A DNA stretch of 64,000 nucleotides from CAJQQK01 sp965224225 (GCA_965224225.1 CBDCZF010000035.1:372001-436000); one strand, 5' to 3'. Shown: positions 36,405-44,994, counted from the first letter of the stretch. Program-made: numbers and translations. The notes: generated from the sequence alone by a model not told the origin.

Positions 36405-36932
36405 ATGCTGGATATCGGCTGGTGGGAACTCATGGTCGTCGGGATGGTGGCGTTGATCGTCGTCGGCCCGAAGGAGTTGCCCGGCATGCTGCGCGTGATC
36501 GGCCGCTACGTGGGCATGGCCAAACGCCATGCCAACGAATTTCGCGCCCAGTTCGACGAGGTGATCCGCGACAGCGAGTTCGAAGACCTGCGCAAGGACC
36601 TCAATGAAATCAAATCGGGCACCATGGAAAGCCTCGACGAGGCGGAACGCTCGATGCGCAACGAACTCGACGGGACGAAGAAATACGACTGGAACGCCGA
36701 GGCCCAAGCGGCGCTCAACAAGACCGAAGGCGATGCCATTGCCTTCGAAAACGACGCTGAACAGGGCGGCGAACAAAAGGCCGATCAGGCACTGGCGGAT
36801 GAAAGCACAGCCAACGGTGCCGCTGAGGTCGATGACGATGGTGAAGACGACCCCGGCCAGGTCAGTGACGACGGCGACGTCCAGCCCGTCAGCAATGACG
36901 ATCCGCAACCCAAAGCCGAGGCTGCAAGGTGA
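36405..36932 (+). CDS. tatB: Sec-independent translocase subunit TatB
   Basis: Receptor-complex subunit of the Tat system, 175 residues. It opens MLDIGWWELMVVGMVALIVV followed by GPKELPGMLR, the TatB hallmark. A long amphipathic/coiled helix (YVGMAKRHANEFRAQFDEVI) and a very acidic, disordered C-terminal third follow. Its TGA overlaps the GTG start of tatC, giving translational coupling. Confidence 0.96.
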   Translation: MLDIGWWELMVVGMVALIVVGPKELPGMLRVIGRYVGMAKRHANEFRAQFDEVIRDSEFEDLRKDLNEIKSGTMESLDEAERSMRNELDGTKKYDWNAEAQAALNKTEGDAIAFENDAEQGGEQKADQALADESTANGAAEVDDDGEDDPGQVSDDGDVQPVSNDDPQPKAEAAR

Positions 36933-37738
36933 CCGATACCGGCAACGCCGACACCAAAACGCTGGCGGATGAGGTCGAGGACTCCAAGGCGCCTCTGATG
37001 GAGCATCTCGTCGAGTTGCGCCAGCGCCTGATCTATTCGGTTGCCGCCTTCTTCGTGATGTTCATCGTATGCTTTGCGTTTGCCGGCGAGATCTTCAACA
37101 TCCTGCTGCAACCCTTCAGTTCCGTGGTCGGGCCCGATAAGGCCGAAACGATCTATACCCACTTACTCGAAAAATTCTTCACCGAACTCAAGCTCGGCAT
37201 GTTCGGTGCCGCTTTCCTGTCGTTTCCGATCGTCGCAATCCAGATCTACAAGTTCGTCGCTCCCGGCCTCTATCGCAACGAGCGCGAAGCGTTCCGGCCC
37301 TATCTGGTTGCAACGCCGGTGTTGTTTCTGGCGGGGGCGTGCCTTGTCTATTTCGTCGCCATGCCGCTGCTCGTAAATTTCTCCGTCAGCTTCCAGCAAA
37401 CCGGCATCGACGGGCAGCCCGCCATCAAACTGCTGCCGAAGGTCAGCGAATATCTCTCCCTGATCATGACGCTGATCCTGGGCTTCGGCATCATATTCCA
37501 ATTGCCGGTGGTGCTGACGCTGCTCGCCAGGGCCGGTCTCGTCAACGCGCAAATGCTGCGAGACAAGCGCCGCTGGGCGATCCTCGGTGTATTCGTCGCC
37601 GCAGCCATCCTGACACCGCCCGACCCGATCAGCCAGATCGCTATGGCGGTGCCGACGCTCGGCCTCTACGAACTGTCGATATTTGCCGTCGCATTCGCCG
37701 AAAGGCAGCGCGAACGCAGCGACGCCGCCGAGAGCTGA
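36929..37738 (+). CDS. tatC: Sec-independent translocase subunit TatC
   Basis: Six-helix inner-membrane receptor for twin-arginine signal peptides, 269 residues. Conserved features include MEHLVELRQRLIYS at the N-terminus (with the essential glutamate), FFTELKLGMFGAAFLSFP, FVAPGLYRNEREAF and the late AAILTPPDPISQ. The GTG start overlaps the tatB stop as GTGA. In many alphaproteobacteria serS follows; here an amidase gene is convergent, 19 bases away. Confidence 0.96.
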   Translation: MTDTGNADTKTLADEVEDSKAPLMEHLVELRQRLIYSVAAFFVMFIVCFAFAGEIFNILLQPFSSVVGPDKAETIYTHLLEKFFTELKLGMFGAAFLSFPIVAIQIYKFVAPGLYRNEREAFRPYLVATPVLFLAGACLVYFVAMPLLVNFSVSFQQTGIDGQPAIKLLPKVSEYLSLIMTLILGFGIIFQLPVVLTLLARAGLVNAQMLRDKRRWAILGVFVAAAILTPPDPISQIAMAVPTLGLYELSIFAVAFAERQRERSDAAES

Positions 37739-37757
37739 TAACCCACACGACGCCTGA

Positions 37758-38513
37758 TCAGGACGAACCGTCGGCCACATCCTCGCTGCAGGCATCGCGC
37801 GCCAGGCGGCTGAGCGTCAGGCCCTCGAAGTTCAGCCGATCAGTCTGCAGGTCGCCGTGGCCGTAAACTTCCTCGCACTTGATCTTGAAGTGCGCCTGAA
37901 GGGCCTCGATGACGGCGAGGCCGGCCTTCAGTTGCGCCTTGGTGACGAACTCGTCCGAGCAATTGCGCAGCGCAGACCATCGCGGCCGCATCAGCGCGTC
38001 ACAGGCACCGACCAGCGAGACGCCGATGGTATTGCCGGACCACAGATGGCGGGCGACACCTGTGCGCCGGGGATTGGTCTTGTATTTGATGTGGTTGGTG
38101 CGCCGTGACAGCGGCGCACCCTGGACGATCGAGCCCTTGCGGCCGATGTAGAAGTGATAGCCGAACGACGCCCCGCCGCGCCCCGGATCGGTCACATGAC
38201 CGTAATCGACCAGCGCCCTGACCGGCCGCGCCGTCGTGTGATGGACGACGATCGCGATCGGCGAGCGCTTCTTGCGCGTTGCATACCTCGAGTAACGTGC
38301 CTCCGGATCACCCCAGTAGGCAACCTCGCGGCCCTGCACCTCGAGACGCTCGCTTTGCTTGAGATCAGCCGTCCAAGAATCCGGTGCACTGTCACCGGAC
38401 CATGTCGCTCGCGCGGCAAAGAACGGGATGGCAAGTGTCGTAACCAACAAGCCGACAACGACCAGGCGCGAGCATGCAGCGCTCAGATGTTCGAGGATCT
38501 GTTTCATGGCCAT
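37758..38513 (-). CDS. N-acetylmuramoyl-L-alanine amidase (Amidase_2)
   Basis: Zn-dependent amidase or PGRP-like hydrolase of about 251 residues cutting muramoyl-alanine bonds. Zn-site candidates are in VVHHTTARP and YGHGDLQTDR, with GYHFYIGRKGSIVQG and GNTIGVSLVG as family elements. An N-terminal hydrophobic segment (LVVVGLLVTTLAIPFFA) acts as signal peptide or anchor. Two ATGs (38513, 38507) lack strong ribosome sites. The neighbouring tat operon is often needed to export amidases, but no twin-arginine signal is visible here. Confidence 0.82.
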   Translation of the reverse strand: MAMKQILEHLSAACSRLVVVGLLVTTLAIPFFAARATWSGDSAPDSWTADLKQSERLEVQGREVAYWGDPEARYSRYATRKKRSPIAIVVHHTTARPVRALVDYGHVTDPGRGGASFGYHFYIGRKGSIVQGAPLSRRTNHIKYKTNPRRTGVARHLWSGNTIGVSLVGACDALMRPRWSALRNCSDEFVTKAQLKAGLAVIEALQAHFKIKCEEVYGHGDLQTDRLNFEGLTLSRLARDACSEDVADGSS

Positions 38514-38552
38514 CCGATTAAGACGCCGCGGCAGTGCCTGGAATGGCGGTAA

Positions 38553-38569
38553 CGGCAAATCATTTGCCG
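38553..38569. promoter_or_regulatory. 17-bp palindrome upstream of amidase gene
   Basis: CGGCAAAT (38553-38560), one base, ATTTGCCG (38562-38569): perfect 8-bp arms. It is about 40 bases upstream of the amidase start, where an operator would lie. With a one-base centre it is a poor hairpin, so protein binding is the likelier meaning. Confidence 0.4.
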
Positions 38570-38712
38570 GTGCAGCATGCCGCGCAAATTGCGAAGAATT
38601 CAGTCAGCAGCGTGGCAATAATAGGCCGAGGCGGTCCTGCTGCGGCGGGCGCAACAGGAGCGCTTCCGGTCGGAATGCCGGCAAGAACGACAGGACAGGG
38701 TCAATGCTGCAA

Positions 38713-39237
38713 TCAGACCGCGTCTTCCAACAAGCTCTGCGGTTTACGCTCGTTAGCGTGGTCGTCGGCGCGTGCCTGGACAGTCTTCGAGATTGACTTC
38801 GGTGGCACCCAATGTTCCTCGGCTTCCGCCAACAGGAACTCGCGCATCGAGCCCTTGCCGCTCAGTTGGATGAGTTGGTCGCGTACTTCGAGCACGCGCA
38901 AGCGTTGCAATCGCGTCAGGTTGAGAGAAACCAGCAGGGCGCCGGCCTGGATGGCATACTCGTTCACCACACCATACATCTGCATCTGGCGCAGCGCATC
39001 GAGCACGTGCTTCGGGTCCAGGCCACACGAGCGTTCGATGTTGCCGAGCGACACGATCTCGTCCTTGGGATGGTTCAAGTACCGCGAGAACAGCGTTGCA
39101 AGCTTGACGACCTCACGGGATGTCCAGATCTGCTGGCTGAGTTCGCTATGCCAGACTTCCGCGGCAAGGGCCAGGTCGTCGCGATCGAGGCCGACGATCG
39201 TTGCGAACCGGATGCGCCGCTTTTCGGAATTGTCCAT
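38713..39237 (-). CDS. Conserved-looking cytosolic protein, unknown
   Basis: Not recognised. It is a soluble, helix-rich protein of 174 residues. The segment DDLALAAEVWHSELSQQIW, then SLGNIERSCGLDPKHVLDAL and RQMQMYGVVNEYAIQAGALL, resembles a winged-helix DNA-binding arrangement (helix, recognition helix, strand), so a regulator is possible. The ATG at 39237 is chosen; a GTG 15 codons upstream is the alternative. It lies on the same strand as the amidase, 199 bases apart. Confidence 0.62.
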   Translation of the reverse strand: MDNSEKRRIRFATIVGLDRDDLALAAEVWHSELSQQIWTSREVVKLATLFSRYLNHPKDEIVSLGNIERSCGLDPKHVLDALRQMQMYGVVNEYAIQAGALLVSLNLTRLQRLRVLEVRDQLIQLSGKGSMREFLLAEAEEHWVPPKSISKTVQARADDHANERKPQSLLEDAV

Positions 39238-39353
39238 TGGTTTGACCCGCAAATCATGACTGGTTCCCGAGACAAGCTGCACCGTCCGAGATCCGTGGAA
39301 TTCTGCGGCTCATTTTTCCCGACAATTCTTTGAGTTTGATTAATTTGCATGGA

Positions 39354-39369
39354 GCGTCGAAAGCGACGC
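39354..39369 (-). terminator. Small hairpin after SDR stop
   Basis: GCGTCG (39354-39359), a 4-base loop and CGACGC (39364-39369), six bases past the SDR stop codon at 39375. No T-run follows on the minus strand, so termination strength is doubtful. Confidence 0.4.
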
Positions 39370-39374
39370 ACTGC

Positions 39375-40154
39375 TCAGTCGGGCACCAGACCGCCGTCGA
39401 TGTTGTAGGACTGGCCGGTGATATTGCGCGCCTGATCGGAAGCAAGGAACCTGACCAGGTTTGCAACATCCTCGGGCTCGTTGGCGCGGCGGAGCGGGAT
39501 GGTTTGCAGAGCACGATCGAGAACTTTCTCGACCGGCACACCTTCGCGCTCGGCATCACGCTCGATGATGCCCTGATAGATAGCCGTCCGTGTGATGCCC
39601 GGACAGACGGCGTTGACCGTAATATTGTTGCCCCCGAGTTGCAGGGCCGCCAGTCTGGTCATGGCGATCACTGCGCCCTTGCTGCCGGCATAGATGACAT
39701 TCGAAGCGCCGCCATATCCCTTGCCCGCGATCGAGGCGATATTGACGATCCGGCCACCGCCCTGGCCGATCATCTCACGGGCAGCCCGCTGCATGCAGAA
39801 AAACACGCCCTTGCCGTTGACGCGGAAGATGCGGTCCCAATCGGCCTCTTCGAGGTCCATGATGTGGGCCCGGCGCGTCACGCCGGCGTTGTTGACCAGC
39901 ACATCGATGCGCCCCAGCGTCTCGACACAGGTGGCCACAGCTTTGTCGATGGCGGCCACATCGCCCATATCGGCCTCGATCGTGACCGCGCGGCGACCCA
40001 GCGCCTCGATCTCTCCCTTAAGGGCTGCAAGGCCGGCCGCGTCGATGTCCGTCACGGCAAGGTCGGCGCCAGCCCGTGCCAGGCCCATCGCGATTGCCTG
40101 GCCAATACCGTTTGCCGCACCGGTTACCAGTGCGATCTTGCCTGCAAGTTGCAT
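39375..40154 (-). CDS. Short-chain dehydrogenase/reductase (FabG-like)
   Basis: NAD(P)-dependent oxidoreductase of 259 residues. The Rossmann motif TGAANGIG, the structural NNAG, catalytic serine (NIASIAGKG) and YAGSK (Tyr/Lys pair) are present, with VNAVCPGITRT and a C-terminal NIDGGLVPD. An aspartate at the end of beta-2 (AVTDID) suggests NAD preference. The ATG at 40154 follows GGAG; another ATG lies nine bases upstream. It is divergent from the MFS gene, sharing an intergenic region with a perfect palindrome. The substrate is unknown. Confidence 0.88.
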   Translation of the reverse strand: MQLAGKIALVTGAANGIGQAIAMGLARAGADLAVTDIDAAGLAALKGEIEALGRRAVTIEADMGDVAAIDKAVATCVETLGRIDVLVNNAGVTRRAHIMDLEEADWDRIFRVNGKGVFFCMQRAAREMIGQGGGRIVNIASIAGKGYGGASNVIYAGSKGAVIAMTRLAALQLGGNNITVNAVCPGITRTAIYQGIIERDAEREGVPVEKVLDRALQTIPLRRANEPEDVANLVRFLASDQARNITGQSYNIDGGLVPD

Positions 40155-40233
40155 AGTCTCCATCCCTGTTCTTGTCGCCGTTCGATCCTGTACATATCAG
40201 CTACGGCATCGCTTCGTGCTTGGCCAGCATGCC

Positions 40234-40259
40234 AGTGCTCTGTATCACTACAGAGCACT
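40234..40259. promoter_or_regulatory. Perfect 26-bp palindromic operator
   Basis: AGTGCTCTGTA (40234-40244), TCAC, TACAGAGCACT (40249-40259): perfect 11-bp arms with a 4-base centre. It lies between the divergent SDR and MFS genes, 80 and 43 bases from their starts. The core CTGTA-N4-TACAG looks like a GntR/FadR- or TetR-type dimer site. No cognate regulator gene is adjacent. Confidence 0.72.
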
Positions 40260-40301
40260 ACCTTCACTGACCACTAACACAACCGCAGGAGCAGGTGTCC
40301 C

Positions 40302-41594
40302 TTGTTGGATGGCGTACGCCGAAGCGCCGCTTCGCTGAGCGAAGGGCGCTTCTTTTACGGATGGGTCATGGTTGCGGTTGCCGGCCTCGGGATCTTTGCT
40401 TCCGGTCCCGGCCAGTCGCACACCTTTTCCGTGTTCATCGACCCGATCAGCCGAGATCTCGGCATCTCCAGGGCGACGATCGCGACATCCTACGGCCTTG
40501 CGACACTGATTGCCGCCCTGGTTCTGCCGCAGACCGGCCGCCTGGTCGACCGCTTCGGGCCGCGCCTCGGCCTGATCGCCATTTCGCTGGCGCTCGGTGC
40601 GAGTTGCATGTTCTTCGGTGCGGCCGCCAACCTGCTCTGGCTCGCCGTCGCCTTCGCGTTACTGCGCTTTGTCGGCCAGGGCTCGATGATGCTTGGCTGC
40701 GCCAACCTAGTCTCGCAGTGGTTCTCACGCCGGCGCGGCACGGCGCTTGGTTTGATGGCCGTCGGGTTCGGCATTTCAATGGCGGTCCATCCGCCGCTCG
40801 GCCAGCTCTTGATCGACTGGCTCGGCTGGCGGCAGGCCTGGGTCGTGCTTGGTCTGCTCACCTGGCTGGTGATGCTGCCTGCACTGGCGCTGCTCGCCAT
40901 CGACAAACCGGAAGACGTCGGCCTCGGCCCCGACGGCGAAAAAACAGCCGCTGCGGCGGGCGACGGTGGCACCGACAAGCCAGTGGTCACCGGCCTCACA
41001 CTCGGCGAAGCGCTGCGCACGACTACCTTCTACATCGTTGCCGTCGGCTGGTTTCTGGTCGCGATGCTGGTCACGACGCTGCACTTCTGGCAGGTCGAAG
41101 TGCTCACCCGACAGGGCCTGTCTTCGGAGTTTGCGGCCCGTGCTTTCACCATCTCGGCAATTACCATGGTACTGGCGATGCCGATCGTCGGCCGCCTGTT
41201 CGATCGCATCCGCACGCGATACATGTTCGCCGCCGGCCTTGCCGTCACGGCAACGTCGCTCACCTTGCTGACATTCGCCGACAGTGCTGCAGCAACGCTC
41301 GTCTACGCCGTTACGTTCGGCATCAACAATGCCTTCTCGATGACCATGTTCGGCTATCTCTGGGCACGCTATTTTGGCCGCCGCCATCTCGGCTCGATCC
41401 AGGGCACCGGCCAGATGATCGGCATCATCGGCGCTTCGGTCGGGCCTTTCCCGGTTGGCTGGGCGATTGACATGTTCGGTGATGCAACCGGCATGCTGCA
41501 CGTACTGGCCATCTTCCCGGCAGCGATGGCCGTCATTGCCGTCACCTTCCTGCGCGCGCCGAAAGACATCACCGAAACCGCCCATCTCGAATAG
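40302..41594 (+). CDS. MFS transporter (OFA/MCT-like)
   Basis: Twelve-helix inner-membrane carrier of 430 residues. MFS loop motif GRLVDRFGPRLGL follows helix 2 and GRLFDRIRTRYMF is its repeat in the second half. FFYGWVMVAVAGLGIFASGP at the N-terminus is typical of the oxalate/formate and monocarboxylate branch. A hydrophilic loop (DGEKTAAAAGDGGTDKP) joins the halves. The start is TTG at 40302 or 40305 after AGGAG. The shared operator with the divergent SDR suggests uptake and oxidation of one substrate, probably an organic acid. Confidence 0.87.
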   Translation: MLDGVRRSAASLSEGRFFYGWVMVAVAGLGIFASGPGQSHTFSVFIDPISRDLGISRATIATSYGLATLIAALVLPQTGRLVDRFGPRLGLIAISLALGASCMFFGAAANLLWLAVAFALLRFVGQGSMMLGCANLVSQWFSRRRGTALGLMAVGFGISMAVHPPLGQLLIDWLGWRQAWVVLGLLTWLVMLPALALLAIDKPEDVGLGPDGEKTAAAAGDGGTDKPVVTGLTLGEALRTTTFYIVAVGWFLVAMLVTTLHFWQVEVLTRQGLSSEFAARAFTISAITMVLAMPIVGRLFDRIRTRYMFAAGLAVTATSLTLLTFADSAAATLVYAVTFGINNAFSMTMFGYLWARYFGRRHLGSIQGTGQMIGIIGASVGPFPVGWAIDMFGDATGMLHVLAIFPAAMAVIAVTFLRAPKDITETAHLE

Positions 41595-41638
41595 ACAGCG
41601 GGCGGCAGGCGTTGCTGATGAACGTCGGGCAACGTGTC

Positions 41639-41714
41639 TTCGTGCGCCTCCGGCACAACCCTTTTCGTGCGCCTCCGGCACAACCCCTTTTCGTGCGTCT
41701 CCGGCACAACTATT
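41639..41714. repeat. Three tandem ~25-bp repeats
   Basis: Units at 41639-41663, 41664-41689 and 41690-41714 share TTCGTGCG(C/T)CTCCGGCACAAC. Each contains GTGC-N7-GCAC, so each can form a small hairpin. They lie between the MFS stop (41594) and a small exported-protein gene. There are no spacers of unique sequence, so this is not CRISPR. Confidence 0.9.
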
Positions 41715-41779
41715 CCTCTGCAATCATCAGACGAATCACTATCATGCTGCAATCGAGGGCATCACGAGGGGGAACGGCG

Positions 41780-42094
41780 ATGCTGCACTTGAAGATTGCC
41801 GGTGCGCTGGCAGCTTTCGGACTTTTCGGACTGACCTTACCGCAAATGGCAGCAATACCAGGACCAGCCACCGGTGAAGCGCGCGGTGTTGCCATGGCCA
41901 TCACCTCTGGTGATCAGCTTCAACTCAAATCTCGGCCTGCCGACGCCGCCGCACATGCTGGCCTAAACAGCATGGTGTGCCGGTCCATCTATCGGCTGCG
42001 TGTTGCCGACATTGGCTTTGATTGCAGCAAGTCCGATCAAGCAACGGCACGTGCCGCCGACCTGCCATCGGCGATCAAAATCGTGGCCCGATAA
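41780..42094 (+). CDS. Small exported protein of unknown function
   Basis: A 104-residue protein. The N-terminus is signal-peptide-like (HLKIAGALAAFGLFGLTLP), and the mature part has two cysteines (SMVCRSIYR, IGFDCSKSD) that could form a disulfide. The ATG at 41780 follows AGGGGGA; the frame is open upstream through the tandem repeats, but those codons show no protein-like pattern. No family is recognised. Confidence 0.6.
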   Translation: MLHLKIAGALAAFGLFGLTLPQMAAIPGPATGEARGVAMAITSGDQLQLKSRPADAAAHAGLNSMVCRSIYRLRVADIGFDCSKSDQATARAADLPSAIKIVAR

Positions 42095-42226
42095 GGCTGC
42101 CGGCAGCGTTCTCGAATTGCCACAGCAGATCGCGTAAGCAAACGTTCATAAGATCGTCTTGTGCAACCTTACGGTGTGCACTGTTATGCATTGATATCAA
42201 GAACGACAAATCCTAGGTCCATTGGC

Positions 42227-42712
42227 ATGAAAACCTGGCAAGCATTCCCTGCCTATCTGATCGCCGCCCTGTTGGTCATGGCCGCACCGACAGAAACCAG
42301 CGCCCGGCCGTCCGGTGTTTTCTCCAAGCTCAAGGGCAACTGGCGTGGCAGTGGCCGCATCCTGCTCACCGGCGGCAACTCACAACGTATCGCCTGCCGC
42401 GCTTATTACACCGTCAAGGAGGCGGGCGCCGGCCTCGGTCTCGCCATCCGATGCGCATCGCAGGACAATAAGATCGAGCTGCGCGCACGTCTCAGCGACA
42501 ACGACGGCAAACTGTCAGGCAACTGGGAGGAGCGAACCTACAATGCAACCGGCAATGTCTCGGGACGTGCTTCACCAGGGCGCGTAACCCTCGCCATCAA
42601 CGGCTCAATCTCGGGTTCGATGCGTATTTCGTATACCGGCCGGCGCCAGACCGTCTCGATTTCGACCGAAGCCGAGGGACTGACCGGCATTTCGATCGAC
42701 CTGCGCCGGTAG
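42227..42712 (+). CDS. Exported beta-rich protein of unknown function
   Basis: A 161-residue protein with signal peptide (LIAALLVMAAPTETSA). It continues SGVFSKLKGNWRGSGRILL, CRAYYTVKEAGAGLGLAIRC, then GNWEERTYNATGNVSG and terminal EGLTGISIDLRR. The alternating pattern suggests an up-and-down beta-barrel, seen in small uncharacterised alphaproteobacterial periplasmic proteins. Two cysteines could pair. The ATG at 42227 is preferred to an upstream in-frame start because the signal peptide begins there. A hairpin begins at the stop codon. Confidence 0.75.
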   Translation: MKTWQAFPAYLIAALLVMAAPTETSARPSGVFSKLKGNWRGSGRILLTGGNSQRIACRAYYTVKEAGAGLGLAIRCASQDNKIELRARLSDNDGKLSGNWEERTYNATGNVSGRASPGRVTLAINGSISGSMRISYTGRRQTVSISTEAEGLTGISIDLRR

Positions 42713-42740
42713 ATCGGTTCCGACGTGGTCGGAACCGATC
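42712..42740. terminator. Perfect 13-bp stem-loop at stop codon
   Basis: GATCGGTTCCGAC (42712-42724), loop GTG, GTCGGAACCGATC (42728-42740). The stem begins with the last base of the TAG stop. There is no T-run, so it may be a rho-independent-like barrier, an mRNA 3'-end stabiliser or a protein site. Confidence 0.55.
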
Positions 42741-42805
42741 TGTTGATCGCGCTCACAGGCTATTCCGGCCTGACGGCCGGGCCCCCGCGGGAGCGCCGAG
42801 CGCCG

Positions 42806-42849
42806 GGCCTCGTTCGAGGCCTTTACTGTTTCCGACATGGCCGGAAACG
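42806..42849 (-). terminator. Double hairpin downstream of SDR
   Basis: Two consecutive inverted repeats: GGCCTCG-TT-CGAGGCC (42806-42821) and GTTTCCG-N7-CGGAAAC (42829-42849). They follow the minus-strand SDR stop at 42856 and face the stem-loop of the convergent gene. No strong T-run is seen. Confidence 0.45.
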
Positions 42850-42855
42850 CTCCCG

Positions 42856-43608
42856 TCAGCCGCGGCCGACAAACGGCATCTTGGTTGCCATGATGGTCAT
42901 GAACTGCACGTTGGCATCTAGCGGCAGCTCGGACATGAACACCACCGCATCGGCAACGTGTTTCACATCCATCACGGCTTCGGCCCTGATCTCGCCATTA
43001 GCCTGCGGCACGCCGTGCTTCATGCGCCCGCCCATTTCGGTATCGGCATTGCCGACGTCCAACTGCGAGCATGCGATGTCGTACTTGCGGCAGTCGAGCG
43101 AGATCGTCCTGGTCAGGCCTGATATAGCGTGCTTGGTCGAGGTGTAGGCAACGGAGTTGGGACGCGGCGCATAGGCCGAGATCGAACCGTTGTTGATGAT
43201 GCGCCCGCCCATCGGCTGCTGCGCCTTCATGATCTTGATCGCTTCCTGGGCACAGATGAACGAACCTGTCAGGTTGACGTCGACGACCTGCTTCCAGGCC
43301 TCGACGGGCAGGTCTTCGAGATCGACCGGCGGCGCGCCCATCCCGGCGTTATTGAACAAGACATCGAGGCGGCCGAACCGCTCCTTGGTCTTGGCAAACA
43401 GTGCCCGTATCGATTCGACATCGGCGACATCCGTGCCGACACTCAGCATTTCGCCGCCGCCTGCGGTCGCCATAGATGCCGTCTTTTCAAGTTCCTCGAC
43501 ACGCCGGCCGGCCAGTGCAACGTGATAGCCCTTGGCCTGCAATGCCAATGCGGACGCCCGCCCGATACCGCTGCCGGCCCCCGTTATCAAAGCAACCCTG
43601 TCTGCCAT
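42856..43608 (-). CDS. Short-chain dehydrogenase/reductase
   Basis: NAD(P)-dependent oxidoreductase of 250 residues: TGAGSGIGRA, FNNAGMG, catalytic serine in NGSISAYAP and YTSTK. The start ATG at 43608 has GGAGG eight bases upstream; an in-frame start five codons earlier is less likely. An arginine pair after beta-2 (LAGRRVEELE) suggests NADP preference. The C-terminus ends NVQFMTIMATKMPFVGRG, as in many uncharacterised SDRs. No adjacent pathway gene indicates its substrate. Confidence 0.87.
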   Translation of the reverse strand: MADRVALITGAGSGIGRASALALQAKGYHVALAGRRVEELEKTASMATAGGGEMLSVGTDVADVESIRALFAKTKERFGRLDVLFNNAGMGAPPVDLEDLPVEAWKQVVDVNLTGSFICAQEAIKIMKAQQPMGGRIINNGSISAYAPRPNSVAYTSTKHAISGLTRTISLDCRKYDIACSQLDVGNADTEMGGRMKHGVPQANGEIRAEAVMDVKHVADAVVFMSELPLDANVQFMTIMATKMPFVGRG

Positions 43609-43827
43609 CGCACATTCCTCCAATCAATCGATTTCCCGGGTTCTGATGCCCGCCACTCTACACACGCAGCGCCATGCATGCAGCCGTCAATAACAGGCTG
43701 AAAATGCAACAGGCCCGGCCCTGACCTCGGTTTCGCCTTGAATTCAGAGCCAATTGGAGCCGCGCTATGATATACTGGCGGCAAATCGCGAAACGAGCCG
43801 GCAATCATCGCCGGCCGGAGAATGGAC

Positions 43828-44175
43828 ATGACTGGCCGCACCGGACACCTGATCATCGCAACCATGACATCGGCCTTGCTGCTTGGCGCCTCGGGCGCCG
43901 AGGCCGGACGCGGCAAGGGAGGCGGCGATTATGTCGTCGCCGAAAGCCACTTCGGCAACGGCGTCGTCGCCGGACCGGTCCGCCGTACACGGCTCGGCCC
44001 ACAAGTGCGCCTGCCCGGCGGCAGTTGGATCTACTGTGAGCGCTCCTGTTCCGAAACACTGCGCGTCAACACGGTCGACTTCTGGCAAAACGAAAAGGGC
44101 GCTGGCGGCCCGAACGCGGTCGACCAGGAAAGCGGGTTGTTGAACCGCTGGCTACGTTTCGAGGGCCGGTTCTGA
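43828..44175 (+). CDS. Small exported protein of unknown function
   Basis: A 115-residue protein with signal peptide (LIIATMTSALLLGASGAEA). The mature part contains GRGKGGGDYVVAESHFGNGV, then PQVRLPGGSWIYCERSCSET with a C-x-x-x-C pair, then LRVNTVDFWQNE. The ATG at 43828 is preferred because GGAG lies seven bases upstream; another ATG is six bases earlier. Likely periplasmic; no function is recognised. Confidence 0.65.
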   Translation: MTGRTGHLIIATMTSALLLGASGAEAGRGKGGGDYVVAESHFGNGVVAGPVRRTRLGPQVRLPGGSWIYCERSCSETLRVNTVDFWQNEKGAGGPNAVDQESGLLNRWLRFEGRF

Positions 44176-44257
44176 GGCTCAATTGGCTCAATCCCTGGAA
44201 TGACCTTGTAAGCACCCGCGCCCGACGCCCGGCTGCCATCCACCCGGAGGTTGGTAA

Positions 44258-44881
44258 ATGTCCGATGATGCGTTGATTTTCTATACCAACCCGATGTCGC
44301 GCGGCCGCATCGTGCGCTGGATGCTGGAGGAGGTCGGCGCTCCCTACACAACGGAAATTGTGTTTTATGGCGACGCCATGAAATCAGCCGGATACCGCGC
44401 CATCAACCCGATGGGAAAGGTGCCGGCACTACGCCACGGCAACCAGACCATCACAGAATGCGCCGCGATCTGCGCCCACCTTGCCGATGCCTTTCCGGAA
44501 GCCGGGCTGGCTCCGCCGCCAGGCAAGCGCGGTGCCTACTATCGCTGGCTGTTCTTCGGCGCCGGACCGCTCGAGGCAGCCGTGACGAACAAGGCAATCG
44601 GCGTCGAGGTCTCGGAGGAGCAGAGCCGCATGGTCGGCTACGGCAGCTATGATCTGATGGTTAGCACGCTCGAGCGGGCCGTCAGCGGCGACGGCTACAT
44701 AGCAGGCGACAGCTTTACCGCCGCTGACGTCTACGTAGGCTCGCAGGTCGGCTGGGGCCTACAGTTCGGTACCCTCCCGAAAAGCGCCACGTTCGAAGCC
44801 TATTTCAAGCGTGTCAGCGACCGTGAAGCCTACCGGCGGGCCAACGACATCGACAACGCCCTGATGCCGCCGCAGGATTGA
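44258..44881 (+). CDS. Glutathione S-transferase family protein
   Basis: Cytosolic GST-fold protein of 207 residues. The N-terminal thioredoxin-like half shows FYTNPMSRGRIVRWMLEEVG with a serine/arginine activation site, NPMGKVPAL and the glutathione-binding ITECAAICAHLAD. The C-terminal helical half includes AGDSFTAADVYVGSQVGW with the N-capping TAAD. Substrate and role are unknown. The gene stands alone, followed by the 146-bp repeat element. Confidence 0.87.
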   Translation: MSDDALIFYTNPMSRGRIVRWMLEEVGAPYTTEIVFYGDAMKSAGYRAINPMGKVPALRHGNQTITECAAICAHLADAFPEAGLAPPPGKRGAYYRWLFFGAGPLEAAVTNKAIGVEVSEEQSRMVGYGSYDLMVSTLERAVSGDGYIAGDSFTAADVYVGSQVGWGLQFGTLPKSATFEAYFKRVSDREAYRRANDIDNALMPPQD

Positions 44882-44994
44882 TGACGGCGCAGGTTCGCAA
44901 TTCACTAGCGCAAACTGCGTTTTGTCGGAATCAGATCGAATGAGCTGCTCCCGGGCGAAACGCAGCTGATTTTGCGCTATCAAGTCAACAAGGC

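Noticed and set aside
41639..41714. Possible CRISPR array
   Set aside because: Repeats are directly tandem with no unique spacers and no cas genes are present.
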